The notes beneath the pieces are model-generated. The model saw nothing but the letters and a program-made list of their open reading frames with translations, did not search any database and was not told where the DNA came from. Source: CAZLBV01 sp964557845 (lineage in GTDB: Bacteria > Acidobacteriota > Aminicenantia > Aminicenantales > Aminicenantaceae). Taken from it: a stretch of 9,563 nt of DNA. This document shows positions 5,963-9,563 of this stretch, one piece after another. Where the stretch lies: assembly GCA_964557845.1 (NCBI GenBank), contig CAZLBV010000237.1:1-9563 (forward strand), written 5' to 3'. Both the position numbers and the translations under genes were made by a program. Within the stretch, counting starts at the first letter, position 1. Each line of letters opens with the position of its first letter.

Positions 5963-8755
5963 TTAGAACATGAAACGGATACCCAGCCTGATCTGGCGGG
6001 CATTTACGATGTCATACAGGTAGTGTCCATCTGTCGATGGATATTCACTGGGGTCAAAATAGTCGTATCCGATCCTGTCACCCCAGCTACTGGGTGTATC
6101 GTCGTTGAGAACATTGAATACATCAAGCATGAATCCCAGCCGGTACCTTTGAGCAAAATCAAAGGTTTTCTCCAGCCGCATATCGAGTATTTTCTGCATG
6201 GGTAAGTGTTGGGACCCCCGGGGTTCCAGCATAATGGTTTCTATCCCCTGAGGGAGCCTATATCTGTAGCGGTTCTCCCAGGAATATCCGGTTATAGCCC
6301 GGAAATGAGCGTTGAGCTGAATACCGTAGGGCAGGACATAGGTACCCTGGACCTTGAGCATGTGGGTGGGATCATTAGATGAGTTTCCATCAGCATTGAT
6401 CCAGTAGTTGGGATTATCGGTCGACCCTCCCCAGCCGATGTCATCGGCAAAACCATTATCAATGGTGCCCGTAGCCTGGGAGTAAACATAGGAAGCTAAA
6501 AGCTGCCACTTGTTGGAAAAACGCTTGTTAAACAGCAGCTCGATAGCCCAGTAATTCCGGTAAGGATCACCCATTATCCATTGAGAACTATCCTGGGTGA
6601 TGTTGGTCAAAAGATACTGGTGTTCTCCAACATTGGTCTGTCCATAAACAGTTAAGCCTGTATTGTTGAATTCAGGAACAGTGATATTAACAGGGAAATA
6701 ATTTGCGACTTCATCGATCCGGCCGATAATATTCTTCCAGTCTCTGTAAATGAAAGTCGCACCAAAAGATGCATCTTTGAACAGCTCTCTTTCTATACCA
6801 AATGTGAATTGATTCATGTAAGGGTGGTTCAGATCAGGATCAAGTGAGTACAGGTTCTCATGTTCAATGGAGAACCAAGGTACCCACACGTTGTTGATGG
6901 GATCCCAATAATAGCCATTGTAATCACTGTAAGCTTCTGGAGGATTCAAACGGTCATGGTAGCTGGCCAGCATGGCTTCGGTGAACTGGCCGTAATGGCC
7001 TTTTAAGATAGTGGTCTTATCTCCCAGAAGGTCGAAGGTAAATCCCAATCTGGGAGCGATCCGGTTGTTGGTGTAAACATTTCCGTCCACGCCTTTTACC
7101 GTTCCCCAGACATGGGTGAAACGAATGCCCAGATTCAGGTTCAATCTGTCAGAGATTTTCCAGGAATCCTGGGCGAATTCTTCCAAACGGGTGTACTGAG
7201 TGTTGGAGTCATATCCTTCATATTGATAGGCCAAATAGGGGCCATTATAATAATACCCATAAGGGCCGTAGCCAGTATAATCAACATAAAAAATATTATC
7301 CTTTCCGGTGTACCCATACTGGTTTCTAACCTTGCCATATTCGAACTCGGCACCAAATTTGAAGTCATGGTCGCCGGCGATAAAGTCCTCGGCAAAATGG
7401 GTCAAACTGGTGTTGGCCTGGTACCGGGACCGGTCGGCATAAAAGAAATATCCGGCGGAGTCAGTAAGTCTAAGCTGAACTCCGGGAGTTACATCATAAT
7501 GAGCGTTGATCTCGGTTCCTACTTCCGGATCCAGATAATACCTTCCGATGAAGAAAGAGGCTTTCAGGTCAAAAAAGGTTTTCTCGCTTAGAATCTGAGT
7601 TATGGAGAAGTTGCCGACATTGTCAGGTGAATCCTGGGTCACACAAGCATCCGGATGAGTAGTAGCACTGGCTCCTCTGTTTTGGCCCTGGTAGGCGTCG
7701 AATTCGTAAAAGGTATTGATGTTGGTGGACGGGGAGAGCTGCGATGTGATTTTTACAAATGCGCGGGGCTGTTTATAATCGACTGCCTCTGGGAATCCAG
7801 TAGGGAACCATTCTGAACGGTAGTACTGGCCGCCTAAAAAGAACCATATTTTATCTTTAATAATGGGACCACCCATATTCAACGCGAAATCTGTTACAGC
7901 TTCTAAAGGAGAAGACAGTCCGGGAAAATCATCAATGTAGGCATCGTTATTGGGCTGCATCCAGAAGGATGATACATTTTGTAAGTAACCCTCATCATTC
8001 TCCTCCAGTTTACCCTTACCCTGATAGATGAACTGAGCATATCCAGAGAACTCGTTTCCTCCGGATTTGGTCACCTGGTTGAAGATGACTCCGGTAAAAT
8101 TTCCGTACTCAGCCGGAAGTCCGATCCCCATTATCTTGGCTTCTTCGATGATGTTGGGATCATTGAACACCCAGGCTGAACCCGCTTCCGGGTCAGAGAC
8201 ATCCACACCGTCCAACTGGTAGGAGACTCCGGTATTTTGGGAAGCGCCGTAGGCCACATTATCAGTCACACCGGGAGCCAGGTTTACGATATCCATGGCG
8301 AAATTACTGAAAGGTATATTCCGCAGGATCTCATCGCTTAAAGTCACAGACGCAGTTTCACTGGATTTTACGTCGACCGTGGGAGATTCTGCGATAACTG
8401 TTACCTGCTCCTGAACCGAAGTCGGCTGCATGGTTATATCCACTGTCAACCGTACGGTTGTGGTCACCCGGATTTCTTCCTGTACAACGGTATTGAAGCC
8501 CGGAAGTTCAACCGTTATGGTGTATAGCCCCGGTGGAAGCGCGGGAAAACGGTATCCACCGCTGGAATCCGTGATAGCACTCCGAACCCCTATCAGATTG
8601 GGGCTTTCCAGAGTCACTGTCACACCGGGAAGCGGTTCTCCCTGGTCATCCATGACCGTGCCGACAATGGCACCGGTTGATCTGGATTGGGAGAAAGCCA
8701 AAGGTGACAGCAGCAGCATGAAAGCTAGAAAAAATACACAAGCTTTAAGTTTCAT
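5963..8755 (-). CDS. TonB-dependent outer-membrane receptor with N-terminal carboxypeptidase-regulatory domain (Oar-like)
   Basis: A 930-residue outer-membrane protein. Residues 1-22 are a signal peptide with likely cleavage after AFS. Residues about 27-115 form a carboxypeptidase-regulatory-like beta domain (GAIVGTVMDDQGEPLPGVTV, then GGYRFPALPPGLYTI). A plug domain follows at about 125-235, with QLDGVDVSDP, PAEYGNFTGVIFNQVTKSGG and NEFSGY. The remainder is an aromatic-rich 22-strand-type barrel ending in IRLGIRFMF, with the terminal Phe expected for barrel assembly. Such receptors import large or scarce substrates, such as oligosaccharides, peptides or metal complexes, using TonB energy; the substrate cannot be read from sequence. 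There is no SusD-like partner nearby and no clear TonB box. The start has a strong AGGAGG four bases upstream (8765-8760). The gene appears to be a single transcription unit ended by the hairpin at 5881-5923. Confidence 0.94.
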   Translation of the reverse strand: MKLKACVFFLAFMLLLSPLAFSQSRSTGAIVGTVMDDQGEPLPGVTVTLESPNLIGVRSAITDSSGGYRFPALPPGLYTITVELPGFNTVVQEEIRVTTTVRLTVDITMQPTSVQEQVTVIAESPTVDVKSSETASVTLSDEILRNIPFSNFAMDIVNLAPGVTDNVAYGASQNTGVSYQLDGVDVSDPEAGSAWVFNDPNIIEEAKIMGIGLPAEYGNFTGVIFNQVTKSGGNEFSGYAQFIYQGKGKLEENDEGYLQNVSSFWMQPNNDAYIDDFPGLSSPLEAVTDFALNMGGPIIKDKIWFFLGGQYYRSEWFPTGFPEAVDYKQPRAFVKITSQLSPSTNINTFYEFDAYQGQNRGASATTHPDACVTQDSPDNVGNFSITQILSEKTFFDLKASFFIGRYYLDPEVGTEINAHYDVTPGVQLRLTDSAGYFFYADRSRYQANTSLTHFAEDFIAGDHDFKFGAEFEYGKVRNQYGYTGKDNIFYVDYTGYGPYGYYYNGPYLAYQYEGYDSNTQYTRLEEFAQDSWKISDRLNLNLGIRFTHVWGTVKGVDGNVYTNNRIAPRLGFTFDLLGDKTTILKGHYGQFTEAMLASYHDRLNPPEAYSDYNGYYWDPINNVWVPWFSIEHENLYSLDPDLNHPYMNQFTFGIERELFKDASFGATFIYRDWKNIIGRIDEVANYFPVNITVPEFNNTGLTVYGQTNVGEHQYLLTNITQDSSQWIMGDPYRNYWAIELLFNKRFSNKWQLLASYVYSQATGTIDNGFADDIGWGGSTDNPNYWINADGNSSNDPTHMLKVQGTYVLPYGIQLNAHFRAITGYSWENRYRYRLPQGIETIMLEPRGSQHLPMQKILDMRLEKTFDFAQRYRLGFMLDVFNVLNDDTPSSWGDRIGYDYFDPSEYPSTDGHYLYDIVNARQIRLGIRFMF

Positions 8756-8826
8756 TATTCCTCCTCTTTTTTTTATTAAATTTTTAACTTAAATTGGTGA
8801 AGGTAAATATATGCCTATTTATTTGT

Positions 8827-8838
8827 CTTTCACCTCCT
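8827..8838 (-). promoter_or_regulatory. Extra Shine-Dalgarno-like word in the receptor leader, not followed by an ORF
   Basis: The minus strand reads AGGAGGTGAAAG here, a full complement of the 16S rRNA 3' end, about 75 bases before the receptor's ATG, which has its own AGGAGG at 8765-8760. The only in-frame start nearby, GTG, stops after a few codons. GGTGAA here can also pair with TTCACC, because GGTGAA/TTCACC form a dyad at 8796-8801 and 8829-8834. It could be a ribosome standby site or a chance match. Confidence 0.3.
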
Positions 8839-8878
8839 AAATAAATTTTTCCTCTAATCACTTGATCTTTATATATAT

Positions 8879-8906
8879 ATATTACTTATATAATTTTTAA
8901 AAGCAA
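8879..8906 (-). promoter_or_regulatory. Candidate promoter of the TonB-dependent receptor gene
   Basis: On the minus strand TTGCTT (8906-8901) and TAATAT (8884-8879) are separated by 16 bases, which would start a leader of roughly 115 bases. The surroundings are so AT-rich that -10-like hexamers are common by chance, so this is only a best guess. Confidence 0.3.
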
Positions 8907-8990
8907 TATTTATTCCAAATTTTTGAAATTTTTAAGTAACTGAAATTAAATAAATTATAATATGTATCGTAAAATAAATTAATCTTTTTT

Positions 8991-9026
8991 ATCCAATAAT
9001 ATGGATTTCTATCCATATTATTGGAT
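8991..9026. repeat. Perfect 16-bp inverted repeat with nested dyads (possible operator)
   Basis: ATCCAATAATATGGAT (8991-9006) and its exact reverse complement (9011-9026) flank the four bases TTCT. Each arm is itself a dyad, ATCCA-N6-TGGAT, so the site offers two palindromes whose centres are 20 bp apart, about two helical turns. Neither side has a proper T-run placed after the hairpin, so it does not look like a terminator. Its place between divergent genes suits an operator, though a cruciform or a small mobile remnant is possible. Confidence 0.6.
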
Positions 9027-9059
9027 ATTGGAATTTTTACTCGGGGAACCATGCCCGTG

Positions 9060-9088
9060 TTGCTTCGGCTTTCTTCGGGAATTATACA
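9060..9088 (+). promoter_or_regulatory. Candidate sigma70-type promoter of the GWxTD-domain gene
   Basis: TTGCTT (9060-9065) and TATACA (9083-9088) are separated by exactly 17 bases. Transcription would start near 9095, giving a leader of about 110 bases. A second match, TTGCAA-N17-TATTTT with a TG extension (9159-9187), would start transcription inside the ribosome site and so seems less likely. The complement of 9081-9086 is TATAAT, so a minus-strand promoter could overlap here. Confidence 0.4.
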
Positions 9089-9206
9089 CATCCTTCAATC
9101 GCTTTACTCAAAGTTATGAAAAAATGAGAAACTTCTTTTGGGGGAGGGGTTAGACGCATTGCAACTTTTAGGGCCTTCTGCTATTTTTAATAGTGGAGGA
9201 TGTGAA

Positions 9207-9563
9207 ATGAAAAACCGGCATCTCTTCTTGTTAGTAGTTTTCCTTTTAAGCACCTTTCTGATCCCGGCCTACAGCCAAGAAGACCTTCTACCCCAGCACA
9301 AAGAATGGCTGGAATTCGTCTCCCCCATCATTACCAAACTGGAACGGGAAGTATTTTTGATGCTGAAAACATCCGAGGATAGAAACAATTTTATCACCCT
9401 TTTCTATAAAAAGAGGGATCCTCTGCCGGATACCGAGAAGAATGAATTCTTGGAAGAATACACCAAAAGAGTCCAATATGCTGATCGTCAGTTCGGCCAT
9501 GACAGTCCTAAAAAAGGCAGCCAGACAGAGAGGGGATATTTTTACATTGTTCTCGGCCCGCCT
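9207..9563 (+). CDS. GWxTD-domain secreted protein, 5' part only
   Basis: The first 119 codons of a gene that continues past the right edge. Residues 1-23 are a signal peptide (KNRHLFLLVVFLLSTFLIPAYS), so the product is exported. Residues about 30-119 match the start of the GWxTD domain found in Acidobacteriota and Bacteroidota-type genomes: HKEWLEFVSPIITKLER, then EDRNNFITLFYKKRDPLPDT, NEFLEEYTKR, and the segment ERGYFYIVLGPP. The name-giving GWxTD motif is changed to Gly-Ser-Gln-Thr-Glu at about 104-108. The family's molecular role is not established; members are often found near TonB-dependent or outer-membrane proteins. The start is backed by GGAGGA six bases upstream. It is transcribed away from the TonB-dependent receptor and shares its control region. 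Confidence 0.88.
   Translation, partial: MKNRHLFLLVVFLLSTFLIPAYSQEDLLPQHKEWLEFVSPIITKLEREVFLMLKTSEDRNNFITLFYKKRDPLPDTEKNEFLEEYTKRVQYADRQFGHDSPKKGSQTERGYFYIVLGPP

Larger units (their letters stand above)
8756..9206. other. AT-rich divergent control region between the receptor and GWxTD genes
   Basis: This 451-base gap separates two divergent genes and holds no believable reading frame. The receptor side (8756-9040) is extremely AT-rich and includes an alternating TA run around 8870-8882. The GWxTD side (9041-9206) is richer in GC. It contains a perfect inverted repeat, candidate promoters for both directions and a displaced Shine-Dalgarno-like word, each described separately. Confidence 0.7.

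Noticed and set aside
7112..7591. Plus-strand open frame opposite the receptor barrel
   Set aside because: It is hydrophobic only because it is antisense to the barrel; no start signals or family features.
8991..9026. Reading the perfect inverted repeat as a terminator
   Set aside because: The stem is AT-rich and the T-run lies on the 5' side for the plus strand; the minus-strand continuation is A-rich, so neither orientation fits.
8897..9091. Minus-strand 64-codon frame across the divergent region
   Set aside because: It runs through the perfect inverted repeat and AT-rich promoter sequence, has no ribosome site and shows no protein-like composition.
9140..9149. Possible G-quadruplex (GGGGGAGGGG)
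   Set aside because: Only two adjacent G-runs plus one distant GGG; not enough for a stable four-run quadruplex.

Overview
The window looks like a chromosomal segment of an uncultured Acidobacteriota-type bacterium, most likely Candidatus Aminicenantes. This is inferred from gene content, not from any marker gene. The clues are a GWxTD-domain secreted protein, an Oar-like TonB-dependent receptor with an N-terminal carboxypeptidase-regulatory domain, and a membrane-anchored sulfatase-fold hydrolase fused to a long TPR array. Genes have moderate GC, and the gaps between them are very AT-rich. No tRNA, rRNA, CRISPR array, transposase or phage gene was seen.

Layout, left to right. (1) Positions 1-3069 hold a three-gene minus-strand operon. 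In transcription order these are a rubrerythrin/ferritin-like diiron protein (3069-2548), a putative lipoprotein M19 membrane dipeptidase (2512-1247), and an exported transglutaminase-like protein (1247 to beyond the left edge). The last two overlap by one base (TAATG). A good sigma70-type promoter (TTGAAA-N17-TAGAAT on the minus strand) lies upstream of the operon. (2) A terminator hairpin at 3160-3193 ends the upstream minus-strand gene at 3201-5513. That gene encodes a 770-residue alkaline-phosphatase-superfamily ('sulfatase') enzyme with an N-terminal membrane anchor and about eight or nine C-terminal TPRs. It has Thr where true sulfatases have the formylglycine Cys/Ser. (3) Positions 5514-5962 are non-coding. 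They contain a low-complexity purine-rich repeat patch and then a very strong terminator (13-bp perfect stem) for the next gene. (4) Positions 5963-8755 (minus) encode a 930-residue outer-membrane TonB-dependent receptor. (5) Positions 8756-9206 form an AT-rich divergent control region with a perfect 16-bp inverted repeat and candidate promoters in both directions. (6) Positions 9207 to the right edge (plus) hold the start of a GWxTD-domain protein whose signature is degenerate (GSQTE).

All six proteins but the rubrerythrin-like one carry an export signal or membrane anchor, so the window is mainly about the cell envelope: import of large substrates (receptor), peptide breakdown (dipeptidase, and possibly the transglutaminase-like protein) and ester hydrolysis outside the cytoplasm (sulfatase-fold enzyme). 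The link between these genes beyond the three-gene operon is inference. I did not find a clearly new multi-gene system. The most distinctive signals are the nested palindrome in the divergent promoter region, the Thr-type active site of the sulfatase-fold/TPR protein, and the odd operon pairing of a diiron protein with a dipeptidase and a transglutaminase-like protein.
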